64,000 nucleotides of DNA, from positions 1 through 64,000 of the forward strand of contig NZ_BIMC01000019.1 of the NCBI RefSeq assembly GCF_004000885.1. Reading direction: 5' to 3'. The stretch comes from Paenibacillus glucanolyticus NBRC 15330. GTDB lineage: Bacteria; Bacillota; Bacilli; Paenibacillales; Paenibacillaceae. Position 1 is the first letter of the stretch. Each line of letters begins with the position of its first letter. The notes below the pieces were generated by a model that was not told where the DNA came from, searched no databases, and saw only the letters and a program-made list of their open reading frames with translations. Both the position numbers and the translations under genes were made by a program. Shown here piece by piece: positions 41,629 to 49,778 of this stretch.

Positions 41629-41667
41629 AAAAAAGGACTCCAGTTCTTAGCGGCGGAGTCCTTTTTC
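41629..41667 (+). terminator. Terminator upstream of nifS
   Basis: Stem AAAAAGGACTCC/GGAGTCCTTTTT around a 14-nt loop. Works in either direction; it insulates nifS from the accessory segment. Confidence 0.85.
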
Positions 41668-41724
41668 ATTGCACCTCAATAAATATTAGTACCCACACCT
41701 CAACCACAAAAAGCTTGTAGGTTG

Positions 41725-41753
41725 TTGTTTGTCTTTATAGATTGTACTATTAT
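41725..41753 (+). promoter_or_regulatory. Probable promoter of nifS
   Basis: TTGTTT, a 17-bp spacer and TATTAT. The start codon lies about 100 bp downstream. A second weaker candidate (TTGAAT, 15 bp, TAGAAT) lies at 41770-41796. Confidence 0.5.
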
Positions 41754-41854
41754 AGAAGACGCTAAAATCTTGAATCTGAAAGGGTTGTTGTAGAATGAAC
41801 TTTAGTCTTGTAGATCCTGTCAGATATATGTTGTACATTTAAGGGTGACCTATT

Positions 41855-43000
41855 ATGAAATCGATATATCTGGATCATGCCGCATCAACTCCGGTGCACC
41901 CGGAAGTTGCCCAGCGGATGATGAATGTGATGACAGGCCAATACGGCAACGCTTCAAGCGTCCATGCCTTTGGACGAGAAGCGAAGAAGATTGTAAGCGG
42001 GGCGCGTGATCAAATCGCGGCCCTTTTAGGATGCCAGTCGGACGAGCTGGTGTTTACCGCAGGCGGAACCGAAAGCGATAATCTGGCTATTTTGGGAATG
42101 CTGGAATCGCTCGGAACAAAGGGCAAACACGTCATTACATCAGCGATCGAGCACCATGCAGTGCTTCATACATGCCATGAGCTGGAACGGCAGGGCTGTG
42201 AGGTGACCTATGTCCCTGTAGACAGTACAGGGCGTGTGTCCGTGGAGGACATTGTCGGCGCGATCAAAGACAACACGGTGCTTGTGACGATTATGTACGG
42301 TAATAATGAAGTAGGCACTGTTCAACCGATTGCTGAGATCGGCGAGGTATGCCGCAGCCGGGGAATTGTGTTCCACAGTGATGCTGTGCAAGCTCTGGGC
42401 TCAGAGGCAATCTCATGCCGCGACCTGCCGGTGGATATGTGGAGCTTCTCCGCTCACAAAATCAACGGGCCGCAGGGCGTTGGGGCTTTGGTTGTCCGCA
42501 GAGGACTCAGTGTATCCCCACGCCTGTTCGGAGGGCTGCAGGAGAAGAAACGTCGTGCCGGAACCGAGAATATGGCTGGAATAGCCGGTTTTGCAGCGGC
42601 TGTGGAATTGGCCGTGAGAAACATGGAGCAGCGTATTCAGCATTACAGCGGGCTGAGATCAACCCTGCTTCAGGGTCTTCGTCAGGAGATTGGCGAGGAT
42701 TCTTTTGTGATCAACGGAAACCTGGATCATTACCTACCTCACATCCTAAATATCAGCTTTCCTGGTTCCAACACGGAGTCTATGCTGATGAACCTCGATA
42801 TGGAAGGGATTGCGGCAGCAAGCGGCTCAGCCTGCACGTCGGGATCTCTGGAAGTATCCCATGTACTCCAATCCATGAAACTTTCTGACCCTGTTTTGCG
42901 CTCTGCGATTCGTTTTAGTTTCGGTTTGGGTAATACTACTCAAGAAATGGAGTACACTGCCCAAAAAATTGGAACCATCCTTAATCGGTTACGTAAATAG
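41855..43000 (+). CDS. Cysteine desulfurase (NifS/IscS type, YrvO-like)
   Basis: This PLP enzyme takes sulfur from cysteine. In B. subtilis the homologue YrvO hands it to MnmA for tRNA thiolation. The 381 residues begin MKSIYLDHAASTPVHPEV. The PLP lysine is K202 in SAHKINGPQG and the catalytic cysteine is C327 in SGSACTSGSLEVSHVL, in the flexible loop. TAGGTGACC-like purine sequence precedes the ATG. In Bacillales it normally follows cymR directly; here 3.4 kb of accessory DNA lies between them, and mnmA is elsewhere on the opposite strand. Confidence 0.95.
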   Translation: MKSIYLDHAASTPVHPEVAQRMMNVMTGQYGNASSVHAFGREAKKIVSGARDQIAALLGCQSDELVFTAGGTESDNLAILGMLESLGTKGKHVITSAIEHHAVLHTCHELERQGCEVTYVPVDSTGRVSVEDIVGAIKDNTVLVTIMYGNNEVGTVQPIAEIGEVCRSRGIVFHSDAVQALGSEAISCRDLPVDMWSFSAHKINGPQGVGALVVRRGLSVSPRLFGGLQEKKRRAGTENMAGIAGFAAAVELAVRNMEQRIQHYSGLRSTLLQGLRQEIGEDSFVINGNLDHYLPHILNISFPGSNTESMLMNLDMEGIAAASGSACTSGSLEVSHVLQSMKLSDPVLRSAIRFSFGLGNTTQEMEYTAQKIGTILNRLRK

Positions 43001-43141
43001 ATGTTAAGGGATTTCTCCTTCTAAGGAAAAGGGGGTATGCGTTCGTCCATTTCATCCTTTGAGATTGGCCGTTAGTCGGATGTCGTTTTGACCGGCGGTT
43101 GATTTTAAACCCATGGAGGATGAGGAGGTGTCCACCGTATT

Positions 43142-43663
43142 ATGAAACTTCAAGAAATGATTGGACTGGCTGTATTCGACGTGGAGAACGGTAAGGAAAT
43201 CGGCAAAATCCACGATTTTATACTAGATGAGAACTGGTTGATCACCGGATTGGAACTGGACGGCAAGGCTTTGTTTTCCACTCATGTGAAAAGCGTCTCA
43301 TGGGAAGATATTGTAGCCTATGGGGAAGATGCCGTCATGATTCGCAACCAGGAGGCTGTCCGAAAGCTGGGCGCCAATGATATACCGCTTACGTACCTGT
43401 TGGGCAAGCGCAAACTGAAAGAGATGCAGGTCTTGACCGAGGATGGAATCCTGCTTGGACGTATATCGGATGTTTATTTTGAGCAGGAACAGGGCAATAC
43501 AATACTAGGGTTAGAAATATCTGATGGATTTGTATCGGATTTGATCGAAGGTCGCAAATGGCTGCCTTGCACAGCGGAAATGGCTATCGGCGAGAGTGCC
43601 GTCATGGTACCCCCGATGAGCGAACAGCGTCTGGAAAAAGCCATTAATTCTGTGAACGGATAG
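43142..43663 (+). CDS. PRC-barrel domain protein (YrrD-like)
   Basis: The 173 residues form two PRC-barrel repeats. The first spans about residues 1-75 (MIGLAVFDVENGKEIGKIHDFIL) and the second about 90-165 (VLTEDGILLGRISDVYFEQEQG). PRC barrels occur in RimM and in photosynthetic reaction centre H subunits and often bind RNA or protein partners. B. subtilis YrrD, in the same neighbourhood, has this layout. Function unknown. It lies 140 bp after nifS and 11 bp before the zinc-ribbon gene, so the latter two are probably co-transcribed. Confidence 0.82.
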   Translation: MKLQEMIGLAVFDVENGKEIGKIHDFILDENWLITGLELDGKALFSTHVKSVSWEDIVAYGEDAVMIRNQEAVRKLGANDIPLTYLLGKRKLKEMQVLTEDGILLGRISDVYFEQEQGNTILGLEISDGFVSDLIEGRKWLPCTAEMAIGESAVMVPPMSEQRLEKAINSVNG

Positions 43664-43674
43664 GGTGAGGTAGG

Positions 43675-43884
43675 ATGAAATGTCCAAACTGTAGTTCCAA
43701 AGATATCGGAAAGATTGGCTCCCACCAGTTTTATTGCTGGGGTTGCTTTATCGAATTGACAGTCAACGGAGAGAAAATGTCAGTATACCAAGTAGAAGAG
43801 GACGGCACGCTCAGCTCGCTGGATGACCTGTTCTTCGGCGATGAAATGCAGCCGGATTTCCCTCAAATACACGCGTCCTCTTAA
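43675..43884 (+). CDS. Small zinc-ribbon protein, unknown
   Basis: A 69-residue protein with two CxxC pairs in its first 30 residues (MKCPNCSSKDIG and QFYCWGCFIEL), the layout of a zinc ribbon. The rest is acidic (YQVEEDGTLSSLDDLFFGDE). A GAGGTAGG ribosome site precedes the ATG. It lies 11 bp after the PRC-barrel gene. No named family was recognised; partnership with the PRC-barrel protein is only an inference from spacing. Confidence 0.75.
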   Translation: MKCPNCSSKDIGKIGSHQFYCWGCFIELTVNGEKMSVYQVEEDGTLSSLDDLFFGDEMQPDFPQIHASS

Positions 43885-43911
43885 AGTGCGCGTACATATT
43901 ACAAGATAAAC

Positions 43912-43958
43912 GACTCCTTGCCAAAGGCCGATGCGGCTGTATAGCAGGAGTCTTTTTT
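43912..43958 (+). terminator. Terminator after the zinc-ribbon gene
   Basis: GACTCCTTGC and GCAGGAGTC pair with one bulge around an inner hairpin, then six T. Confidence 0.75.
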
Positions 43959-44042
43959 CATGTCCGCTGCTGGAAATCTTAGTTTATTTCTGGAAGCTTG
44001 TACATATACTACAGGATAGCTTGCGAAAAAGGAGGGTACCCT

Positions 44043-45110
44043 GTGGAACAGCTGACGGAGAGCAAGTGGTTTCGATTATTGGTATGGTTGATGCTTGGAT
44101 TGATCTCTCTTTACTTTGTCTGGCTGCTGCGTCCGCTGTTTCTGGATGTCTATCGATTTCTCAAGGCTGTTCTGGCACCATTTCTGGTTGCCATGATCAT
44201 ATCTTATGTGCTCAATCCGGTTGTATGCATGCTCTCCGACCGCAAAGTTCCCCGCAGCATGGCCGTGCTGATCATTTATGCCGTCTTTCTGACCTCGCTC
44301 GCGGTCATTCTGATTAATATGATTCCGATGCTGATTCGGCAGCTGGAAGAGCTTAATGAGCATCTGCCCGAATTAACAATGAATGCTCAAAGTCTCATGA
44401 CCAATCTGGATAGCAGGCTGCTGCCGCCTGGGGTTCGCACGGGGATGAACAGCTGGTTCTTTCAGATGGAATCGAGGCTCGCTGGCGGCATCACGGCTTT
44501 TATGGACAATATCGGCAACACCATCAACATCCTGTTTAATGTATTGATTGTTCCGTTCCTGATCTTTTACATATTAAAAGATTTTGAGGTGTTCCAGCGA
44601 ACCGCCGTATCGTATCTGCCCCGGAGTCATCGCAAATCAATTGTCATGCTGCTTAAGGAGATCGACACGGCGCTTGGGAATTATGTCCGCGGGCAGTTTC
44701 TGGTGTGCTTGATCATCGGCGTTCTGGCTTACGTGGGGTATATTATCGTGGGCATGCCTTACGCACTGCTGCTGGCCAGCATCGTGGCGGTGTTCAACAT
44801 CATTCCGTATTTAGGCCCTTTTCTCGGCGCGGCTCCTGCGCTTGTGATGGCATCCACCATTTCATGGAAGATGGTGCTGCTAGTGGTGGTTGTGAATATG
44901 ATCTGTCAGACGCTGGAGAGCAACGTCATTTCACCCCAAGTGGTGGGAAAAAAGCTGCATATGCATCCACTGTTGATCATTTTTGCCCTGTTAGTCGGGG
45001 GGCAGTTGGCAGGAACAGTGGGCTTGATTTTGGCTGTGCCCGTTTTTGCTGTCATCAAAGTGCTGCTGCAGCATTTTTTTGCCTATTATGTAAGAAGGAA
45101 ATCAGGCTGA
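44043..45110 (+). CDS. AI-2E family (PerM/YrrI-like) membrane transporter
   Basis: The 355 residues have the eight-helix layout of the AI-2E/PerM family, with a large loop after helix 3 (about residues 100-150). The conserved core is FLIFYILKDFEVFQ, YVRGQFLVCLIIGVLAYVGY and FNIIPYLGPFLGAAPAL. Substrates vary within the family (autoinducer-2, Na+/H+ antiport) and cannot be read here. GTG 44043 has GGAGGG 6 nt upstream; an earlier in-frame start has no such site. B. subtilis yrrI occupies the same place upstream of alaS. Confidence 0.88.
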   Translation: MEQLTESKWFRLLVWLMLGLISLYFVWLLRPLFLDVYRFLKAVLAPFLVAMIISYVLNPVVCMLSDRKVPRSMAVLIIYAVFLTSLAVILINMIPMLIRQLEELNEHLPELTMNAQSLMTNLDSRLLPPGVRTGMNSWFFQMESRLAGGITAFMDNIGNTINILFNVLIVPFLIFYILKDFEVFQRTAVSYLPRSHRKSIVMLLKEIDTALGNYVRGQFLVCLIIGVLAYVGYIIVGMPYALLLASIVAVFNIIPYLGPFLGAAPALVMASTISWKMVLLVVVVNMICQTLESNVISPQVVGKKLHMHPLLIIFALLVGGQLAGTVGLILAVPVFAVIKVLLQHFFAYYVRRKSG

Positions 45111-45142
45111 TTGCTCCAATTCAGACTTGCCATGCTCCTGCA

Positions 45143-45171
45143 TTGACAGATAGATTCACCCTAGATATACT
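45143..45171 (+). promoter_or_regulatory. Consensus promoter of alaS
   Basis: Perfect TTGACA (45143-45148), 17-bp spacer, TATACT (45166-45171). The T-box leader begins directly downstream. Confidence 0.9.
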
Positions 45172-45177
45172 TGAAAT

Positions 45178-45475
45178 GTTAGATCCATAACCGTACAAAT
45201 CGATGAGAAAATCAAGTAGGCTTAGAGTACCTTGCTCAGAGAACAGGTTCCTTACGGGCAATCATCCGTCTGGCTGCGAGAACCTGGAAGTGTCCCAAGC
45301 TGAACAGCTAATTTTTGAGTGTGAGTCAAATTCACCGGCTGGCCCCCGTTATCAAGCTGCAACAAGGCGATCGTCACGTGCTTCTCCAGGGAACAGTCTG
45401 GAGCTGAAATGGGCGATAACCAGGGTGGTACCGCGAGAACATCGTCCCTGAATTATTTCAGGGGCGTTTTTTGTG
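45178..45475 (+). promoter_or_regulatory. T-box riboswitch of alaS
   Basis: The leader carries AGAGAACAGGTTC and GAGAACCTG forming stem I with a GGCTG distal loop, the T-box core AGGGTGGTACCGCG at 45422-45435, and a terminator hairpin CGTCCCTGAA/TTCAGGGGCG with six T at 45443-45473. A GCT (Ala) triplet in GAACAGCTAA at 45307-45309 is the likely specifier. Uncharged tRNA-Ala should stabilise the antiterminator and allow alaS transcription. Confidence 0.93.
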
Positions 45476-45527
45476 TTTGGATGCAAGACAATCCGATCCC
45501 TATATTACGACTGGAGGATGTGTAGAG

Positions 45528-48155
45528 ATGAAAGCTAGTGAAATCCGTTCCAAATGGCTGGAGTTTTTTGCTGAGAAAGGCCACAATATTGAACCGAGTG
45601 CATCGCTTGTACCGCATAATGACCCGTCCCTGCTCTGGATTAATGCAGGTATGGCTCCGCTCAAGCCTTACTTTGACGGGCGCGTGAAGCCTGAGAATCC
45701 GAGAATCGCAAACTCGCAAAAATGTATTCGTACCAACGATATTGAGAATGTCGGCAAGACGCGCCGTCACCATACGTTTTTTGAAATGCTGGGCAACTTC
45801 TCCATCGGAGACTATTTTAAAGAAGAAGTTATCACGTGGGCCTGGGAATTTTTGACCGACAAGAAGTGGATCGGATTCGATCCCGAGAAGCTTTCTGTCA
45901 CTGTTTATCCCGAAGACGAAGAAGCATTTAAATTGTGGAATGAAAAAATAGGTCTGCCGGAGAGCCGCATCATTAAGCTGCAGGATAACTTTTGGGAGAT
46001 TGGCGAAGGTCCTTGCGGCCCTTGTACCGAAATTTTCTATGACCGTGGCGAAGAATACGGCAAGGGCACTCCGGAATCGGAGATGTTTCCTGGCGGAGAG
46101 AATGAACGCTGGCTTGAAGTGTGGAACCTGGTATTCACCCAGTTCAACCTGAACAAGGACGGCAGTTATACGCCGCTTCCCAACAAAAATATTGATACGG
46201 GCGCCGGTCTGGAGCGCTTTGCATCCATTCTGCAAAATGTAGACTCCAACTTCGACACCGATTTGTTCCAGCCTATTATTCAGAGAACGGCGGAACTGGC
46301 TGGCGTGAAATATAATGATTCTCCTGAGTATGATGTGGCCCTGAAGGTTATTGCCGACCATATTCGCACGGTTGTGTTTGCCGTAGGTGATGGCGTGTTG
46401 CCTTCGAATGAAGGACGCGGTTACGTGATCCGCCGTTTGCTCCGTCGTGCGGTGCGTTATGGCAAGGTGCTGGGGCTGGACAAACCGTTCATGTACACCT
46501 TGACTGAAACCGTGGGCGATATTATGGGAGTGTACTACCCGGAGGTCGTGGAGAAACGCGCATTCATTGAGAAGGTGGTTGCGACGGAAGAGGAACAGTT
46601 CCACAAAACGCTTTCGGATGGGCTCGGCATCTTGGCGGAGGTCAGCGCTGAAGCCAAAAAGCAGGGAAAATCGGTGATCAGCGGCAGCGACGCATTCAAA
46701 TTGTATGATACCTATGGCTTCCCGTTTGATTTGACGGAAGATTATGCTTCTGAGAACGGTTTGACCGTGGACCGCGAAGGCTTTGACGCCGCGATGAAGG
46801 AACAGCGCGATCGTGCGCGTGCAGCCCGTCATGAGACGGAAAGCATGAAGATACAAGGTGGCGTTCTTTCCGATTATACGGTTAAAAGTGAATTTGTTGG
46901 ATATAATGACACCGTTCGCGAGGCGAAAGTACTCGCCATCGTGTCCGATGACAGTTTTGCCGACAGCGTGAGCGAAGGCCAGACCTGTCAAGTCATTCTG
47001 GATGCTACGCCGTTCTATGCCGAAAGCGGCGGTCAGGTGAGCGATCAGGGTGTTTTGGAGGGCGGATCTGTCCGTGCCCGAGTCGAAGGTCTCTTCAAGG
47101 CTCCTCATGGACAGCATGTACACTTTGTAACTGTAGAACTCGGCGAGCTTAAAGTGGGCGATACCGTGACAGCGCAGGTGAATGCCTCCATGCGCAATGA
47201 TATCGTCAAGAACCATACGGCGACTCACCTTCTGCACAAAGCGTTAAAAGAAGTGTTGGGCGATCATGTGAACCAGGCAGGTTCCCTGGTTGAGCCGCAG
47301 CGTCTGCGTTTTGACTTCTCCCATTTTGGCAGCATCACGCAAGAGGAGCTTGGCGATATTGAGCGCCGGGTTAATGAGCAGGTATGGAAGAGCATCCCGG
47401 TTGTCATCGAACGCAAGGGCATTGACGAAGCGAAAGCAATGGGCGCCATGGCTTTGTTCGGAGAGAAGTACGGCGACATCGTCCGAGTGGTTCAAGTCGG
47501 CGATTACAGCATCGAGCTGTGCGGCGGATGTCATGTGGGGAATACGTCCCAGATCGGAATCTTTAAGCTGCTGGGCGAGAGCGGGATCGGATCGGGCGTA
47601 CGCCGGATTGAGGCGGTAACGGGCCGCTATGCTTACGAGCATCTGGAGGAACAGTTGGATCTGCTCAAACAAGCCGCCGGCCTGCTGAAGAGCAATCTTA
47701 CGGATGTGCCGAAGCGGATTGAGGGCCTGAATCAACAAGTGAAGGATCTTGCCCGCGAGAACGAGTCCCTGCAAGGCAAGCTGGGGGCCATTGAGGCCAG
47801 CCAATTGACCGATAAAGTGAAGCAGGTTGGAAATACGCCTCTGCTTGCTGTGGAAGTACAGGCAGGCAGCATGGACGGACTTCGGGGTATCGCCGACGAA
47901 TTGAAAGGCAAATTGCCGGATGCCATTCTGGTACTCGGTTCCAAGGCAGATGACAAGGTGAATTTTGTTGTAGCTGTTCCGCAGGATCTGGTGAAAAAGG
48001 GCTACCATGCAGGCAAGCTCGTTAAGGAAGTGGCTTCGGTATGCGGCGGTGGTGGTGGCGGCCGTCCGGATATGGCGCAAGCCGGAGGCAAGGATGCTTC
48101 CAAGCTTGCCCAAGCGCTGCAGCACGCAGAGGAACTTGTGGCCAAGGGCGTATAA
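45528..48155 (+). CDS. alaS: Alanyl-tRNA synthetase
   Basis: AlaRS of 875 residues. The class II catalytic domain starts MKASEIRSKWLEFFAEKGH and contains NDPSLLWINAGMAPLKPYF and CIRTNDIENVGKTRRHHTFF. The editing domain has the zinc/active-site motif NHTATHLLHKAL and the later pair CGGCHVGNTSQIG. The C-terminal C-Ala domain ends with a Gly-rich segment (VCGGGGGGRPDMAQAGG). Length matches family. ATG 45528 is 10 nt after GGAGG. Controlled by the upstream T-box. Confidence 0.98.
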   Translation: MKASEIRSKWLEFFAEKGHNIEPSASLVPHNDPSLLWINAGMAPLKPYFDGRVKPENPRIANSQKCIRTNDIENVGKTRRHHTFFEMLGNFSIGDYFKEEVITWAWEFLTDKKWIGFDPEKLSVTVYPEDEEAFKLWNEKIGLPESRIIKLQDNFWEIGEGPCGPCTEIFYDRGEEYGKGTPESEMFPGGENERWLEVWNLVFTQFNLNKDGSYTPLPNKNIDTGAGLERFASILQNVDSNFDTDLFQPIIQRTAELAGVKYNDSPEYDVALKVIADHIRTVVFAVGDGVLPSNEGRGYVIRRLLRRAVRYGKVLGLDKPFMYTLTETVGDIMGVYYPEVVEKRAFIEKVVATEEEQFHKTLSDGLGILAEVSAEAKKQGKSVISGSDAFKLYDTYGFPFDLTEDYASENGLTVDREGFDAAMKEQRDRARAARHETESMKIQGGVLSDYTVKSEFVGYNDTVREAKVLAIVSDDSFADSVSEGQTCQVILDATPFYAESGGQVSDQGVLEGGSVRARVEGLFKAPHGQHVHFVTVELGELKVGDTVTAQVNASMRNDIVKNHTATHLLHKALKEVLGDHVNQAGSLVEPQRLRFDFSHFGSITQEELGDIERRVNEQVWKSIPVVIERKGIDEAKAMGAMALFGEKYGDIVRVVQVGDYSIELCGGCHVGNTSQIGIFKLLGESGIGSGVRRIEAVTGRYAYEHLEEQLDLLKQAAGLLKSNLTDVPKRIEGLNQQVKDLARENESLQGKLGAIEASQLTDKVKQVGNTPLLAVEVQAGSMDGLRGIADELKGKLPDAILVLGSKADDKVNFVVAVPQDLVKKGYHAGKLVKEVASVCGGGGGGRPDMAQAGGKDASKLAQALQHAEELVAKGV

Positions 48156-48168
48156 CCTTTCTTGTCCA

Positions 48169-48214
48169 GATTGTGTACAGCAAACCGGAATCAATATTTT
48201 TGCTGTACACAATC
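48169..48214 (+). repeat. Perfect 16-bp inverted repeat after alaS
   Basis: GATTGTGTACAGCAAA and its exact complement TTTGCTGTACACAATC enclose a 14-nt AT-rich loop. A run of six T begins about 6 nt after the stem, so it can act as a terminator for alaS, though the spacing of the T-run is longer than usual. It may instead be an operator. Confidence 0.65.
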
Positions 48215-48365
48215 CTGAATTTTTTGGAACACTTCCTAAATATTTCGCTTTGGATTTCCGTAGAGACTTAGGGTTATGTTATGATATAACTAGATCAAGC
48301 TGGTAAATATTTATTCGACGAAGCATGGTAAATCATGTTCTTTGAAGAAGCGAGGTGTGTCACAC

Positions 48366-48626
48366 ATGGACTCCATGGATAAGACAGTCAAGTTCAATGT
48401 AAAAGGTGATGAGAAGGAGGCTTCCGCCCAGGACATTCTACTTTCGGTATATGATTCGCTGGTAGAGAAGGAGTACAATCCGATTAACCAAATCGTAGGG
48501 TATCTTTTGTCCGGGGATCCAGCTTATATACCTCGGCACAATAATGCCAGAAGTTTGATCCGGAAGAAAGAGCGAGATGAATTGATTGAAGAACTGGTCC
48601 GGTTCTATTTAGCCAGTCACCGTTAG
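48366..48626 (+). CDS. ireB: IreB family regulatory phosphoprotein (DUF965, YrzL)
   Basis: A conserved 86-residue protein in Firmicutes. In Enterococcus IreB is phosphorylated by the kinase IreK on N-terminal threonines and modulates cephalosporin resistance. Here Thr7 (MDSMDKTVKF) could serve; the core reads DILLSVYDSLVEKEYNPINQ and VGYLLSGDPAYIPRH. ATG 48366 follows GAGGTG by 8 nt. The order alaS-ireB-ruvX-DUF1292 is conserved in B. subtilis (alaS-yrzL-yrrK-yrzB). The kinase link is known from Enterococcus only. Confidence 0.92.
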   Translation: MDSMDKTVKFNVKGDEKEASAQDILLSVYDSLVEKEYNPINQIVGYLLSGDPAYIPRHNNARSLIRKKERDELIEELVRFYLASHR

Positions 48627-48638
48627 GAGTACACAGGG

Positions 48639-49052
48639 ATGAAGAAAATCATGGGATTAGATTACGGGGACCGCAGAATCGGTGTTGCCATAAGCGATGT
48701 GTTCGGATGGACGGCCCAAGGGGTTGAAGTTATCGAACGCCGCCGTGATGAAGGTGAGCTGGTCAGGATTGCCACACTCGTCAAAGAGAACGAGGTCGGT
48801 GAGGTTGTAGTCGGCTTGCCTAAAAATATGAATGGCACGATTGGTCCACGGGGCGAAATCTGCATGGAATTCGCAAATACATTGCGAGAGTCCCTATCCT
48901 TGCCCGTTCACCTTTGGGATGAACGGCTATCAACAGTATCCGCTGAAAGGACATTGCTTGAAGCCGATGTCAGCCGAAAGAAGCGAAAACAGGTTGTAGA
49001 TAAGATGGCGGCAAGCTTGATTTTGCAAAACTACTTGGATTCTAAAAGGTAA
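48639..49052 (+). CDS. ruvX: RuvX/YqgF RNase H-like nuclease (YrrK)
   Basis: The 137 residues form an RNase H-like domain: MGLDYGDRRIGVAISD at the N-terminus with the first Asp, VVVGLPKNMNG in the middle, and WDERLSTVSAERTLLE. Members are called putative Holliday junction resolvases, and in E. coli YqgF matures the 5' end of 16S rRNA. With ruvC also in this window, the rRNA role seems at least as likely. It lies 12 bp after ireB and 17 bp before the first DUF1292 gene. Confidence 0.94.
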   Translation: MKKIMGLDYGDRRIGVAISDVFGWTAQGVEVIERRRDEGELVRIATLVKENEVGEVVVGLPKNMNGTIGPRGEICMEFANTLRESLSLPVHLWDERLSTVSAERTLLEADVSRKKRKQVVDKMAASLILQNYLDSKR

Positions 49053-49069
49053 AGGTGAGGGTGATAACA

Positions 49070-49372
49070 ATGGCTAATGAGCATATTGGTATGGAAGAAG
49101 AACCGGAAATTATTTATATTCCTGATGATGAAGGCAACGAGGAAGAATTCGAAGTCATCATGAAATTCGAGGTTGATGGCTCGGATGCTAAATATATGAT
49201 GGTTGTACCAAGAGAGTCCGCAGACGAAGAAACAGACGAGGTCTACGCCTTCCGTTATGAGGAAGATGGAGAAGATCTGAAATTGTTTATGATTGAAGAC
49301 GATGAAGAATGGGCCATTGTTGAGGAAACCTTCAATACGCTCGTGGATGAGCTGGACGGGAGAGACGAATGA
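49070..49372 (+). CDS. DUF1292 protein, first copy (YrzB-like)
   Basis: A 100-residue very acidic protein of the DUF1292 family: IYIPDDEGNEEEFEVIMKF, YMMVVPRESADEETDEVYAF and LFMIEDDEEWAIVEETFNTL. Function unknown. ATG 49070 is chosen since GGTGAGGG lies about 9 nt upstream. Its last 4 bp overlap the next gene, which encodes a second DUF1292 protein. B. subtilis has a single yrzB here. Confidence 0.88.
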   Translation: MANEHIGMEEEPEIIYIPDDEGNEEEFEVIMKFEVDGSDAKYMMVVPRESADEETDEVYAFRYEEDGEDLKLFMIEDDEEWAIVEETFNTLVDELDGRDE

Positions 49373-49683
49373 TGACTGATTTTTCGGTTGAAAATATCGT
49401 ATGGACCCAAGTACTTAAGGAAGCATTCGGTGAGAGTGTGGAGCTTGAGGACGACAAAGGCCATATCGAGGTATATGATATTGCCGCCGAATTTGAAGTG
49501 GATGGCCAAGGATATGCCATTCTGGTTCAGCCGGACCGTACGGATGAGGAGTACGAGGTGCTTCGTATCGTAAAGGATGCGGATGGCGGATTGGAACTCT
49601 CAACCATCGATGATGACGAGGAATGGGAGAACGTATCGGAGCTGTACGATGAGCTGACGTTTCCCGAGGGAGACGAGGATTAA
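49369..49683 (+). CDS. DUF1292 protein, second copy
   Basis: A 104-residue acidic protein related to the preceding one: both share the YEVLRIVKDADGGLELSTID-type block and a final DDEEWENVSELYDEL similar to DDEEWAIVEETFNTL. The N-terminal half is more diverged (NIVWTQVLKEAFGESVELED). The ATG overlaps the first copy's stop (ATGA), so they are coupled. It appears to be an old tandem duplication. Function unknown. Confidence 0.82.
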   Translation: MMTDFSVENIVWTQVLKEAFGESVELEDDKGHIEVYDIAAEFEVDGQGYAILVQPDRTDEEYEVLRIVKDADGGLELSTIDDDEEWENVSELYDELTFPEGDED

Positions 49684-49731
49684 TTGTTCTCGTAAGAGGC
49701 ACGTGCTTACGTTTTCAAATGAAAGTTCAGG

Positions 49732-49758
49732 AAGGGGCGGAGCTTGTCCGCCCCTTTT
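49732..49758 (+). terminator. Terminator between the DUF1292 pair and mltG
   Basis: A perfect 10-bp stem (AAGGGGCGGA/TCCGCCCCTT) with a 5-nt loop and TTTT. A weaker hairpin (CGTAAG/CTTACG) lies at 49691-49716. This excludes mltG starts upstream of it. Confidence 0.85.
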
Positions 49759-49778
49759 GGTGTGAAGGGATGAGTAGA

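Noticed and set aside
45453..47237. A 594-codon open frame antisense to alaS on the minus strand
   Set aside because: It lies entirely opposite the well-supported alaS gene, shows no membrane, signal or domain pattern, has no ribosome site, and runs across the alaS T-box terminator. Long antisense frames arise from the codon bias of conserved genes.
47244..48212. A 322-codon minus-strand frame in the second half of alaS
   Set aside because: Antisense shadow of alaS, with no ribosome site; its beginning overlaps the 16-bp inverted repeat.
49719..49778. An mltG start at 49719
   Set aside because: The extension would translate through a perfect terminator hairpin (49732-49758) and lacks a ribosome site; TTG 49779 is better placed.
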